A stretch of 64,000 nucleotides of DNA from Ryuthela nishihirai (Eukaryota; Arthropoda; Arachnida; Araneae; Heptathelidae). Each line of letters starts with the position of its first letter. Within the stretch, counting starts at the first letter, position 1. Shown in pieces: positions 63,703 to 64,000 of the stretch. The notes beneath the pieces are model-generated. The model was not told the DNA's origin, searched no databases, and saw only the letters and a list, made by a program, of their open reading frames with translations. Position numbers and translations under genes: made by a program. The stretch is from NCBI GenBank assembly GCA_038380435.1, contig JAWZYU010000017.1, forward strand, positions 21,389,283 to 21,453,282, written 5' to 3'.

Positions 63703-64000
63703 TGCTGTGGAGGTGGCTCAGTTGGTAGCGCACCAGGCTCATAATCTGCAGTTCCCAGGTTCAAGTCCCAGCTAGGTCAGCATTGAGATTTATCTCCGCA
63801 AAACTCCCCACCCTGCCCACAGTTAGCAGGGGATACCGATGAGCTTGGCCATTGTCCGTCGGATGGAACATTAAGCCATGGCCCCGTGTGCTGGAGAACC
63901 ACACCCTGTGCACGTTAAAGGACATACTGAATGGCCTTCATGGAAGGCTAGCATCTGTCTCCCAACAACTATTCCAGTGGGTCCCATCCCGCAACCTTCT
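63703..64000 (+). mobile_element. SINE-M copy, cut by the window end
   Basis: Head 'ggaggtggctcagttggtag' with CAT anticodon loop (ggctcataatctgc) and B box 'ggttcaagtcc'. Body to 'cccgcaaccttct' at the window edge; the tail lies outside. Confidence 0.88.

Overview
This window is animal nuclear DNA: AT-rich, intron-rich and densely filled with transposons, with no bacterial-style gene packing. The one clearly identified gene is an arthropod-type gamma subunit of NAD-dependent isocitrate dehydrogenase. The retroelements are an I-clade LINE with an RNase H domain, an RTE-type LINE, and two large tRNA-derived SINE families. Together these suggest an arthropod, perhaps an arachnid. The lineage call is inference and needs a database search.

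Layout. 1-3645 holds palindromic MITE sequence and the first SINEs, including a SINE nested in a SINE. 4007-4494 is the terminal coding exon of an unidentified plus-strand gene with a very acidic C-terminus. 5242-13760 is mostly SINE copies, MITEs and a decayed RTE fragment, with a possible promoter/first exon near 7550 and a possible minus-strand membrane-protein exon at 12184-12399. 13995-19934 is a full-length but mutated 5.9-kb I-clade LINE (minus strand) inserted into an older SINE, with a visible 11-bp target-site duplication. 19935-24983 is SINE-rich.

26919-62421 is the IDH3G gene on the minus strand. Nine exons encode 311 residues plus the stop, and the reading frame and splice sites agree throughout. 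The first exon(s), with the mitochondrial presequence and the N-terminal strand of the fold, lie beyond the right edge. The introns host two RTE LINE copies in opposite orientation (38075-41484, with an intact long ORF; 43372-49212, degraded), a 2.25-kb piggyBac-like element inside the second copy, a mariner, a Tc1-like element, a hAT-like MITE, many SINEs and several perfect palindromes.

The mobile elements appear to interact. The Ser/Leu-like SINE shares its 3' end with the RTE LINE, and the Met-tRNA SINE shares an AACC-type tail with the I-clade LINE, which suggests two SINE/LINE partnerships. The most unusual signals are: a LINE/piggyBac junction that has been tandemly triplicated; inverted RTE copies flanking a single 147-nt IDH3G exon; and repeated evidence of fold-back (template-switch) insertions creating new hairpins. 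All coordinates come from reading the sequence by eye. No alignment, search or folding program was run.
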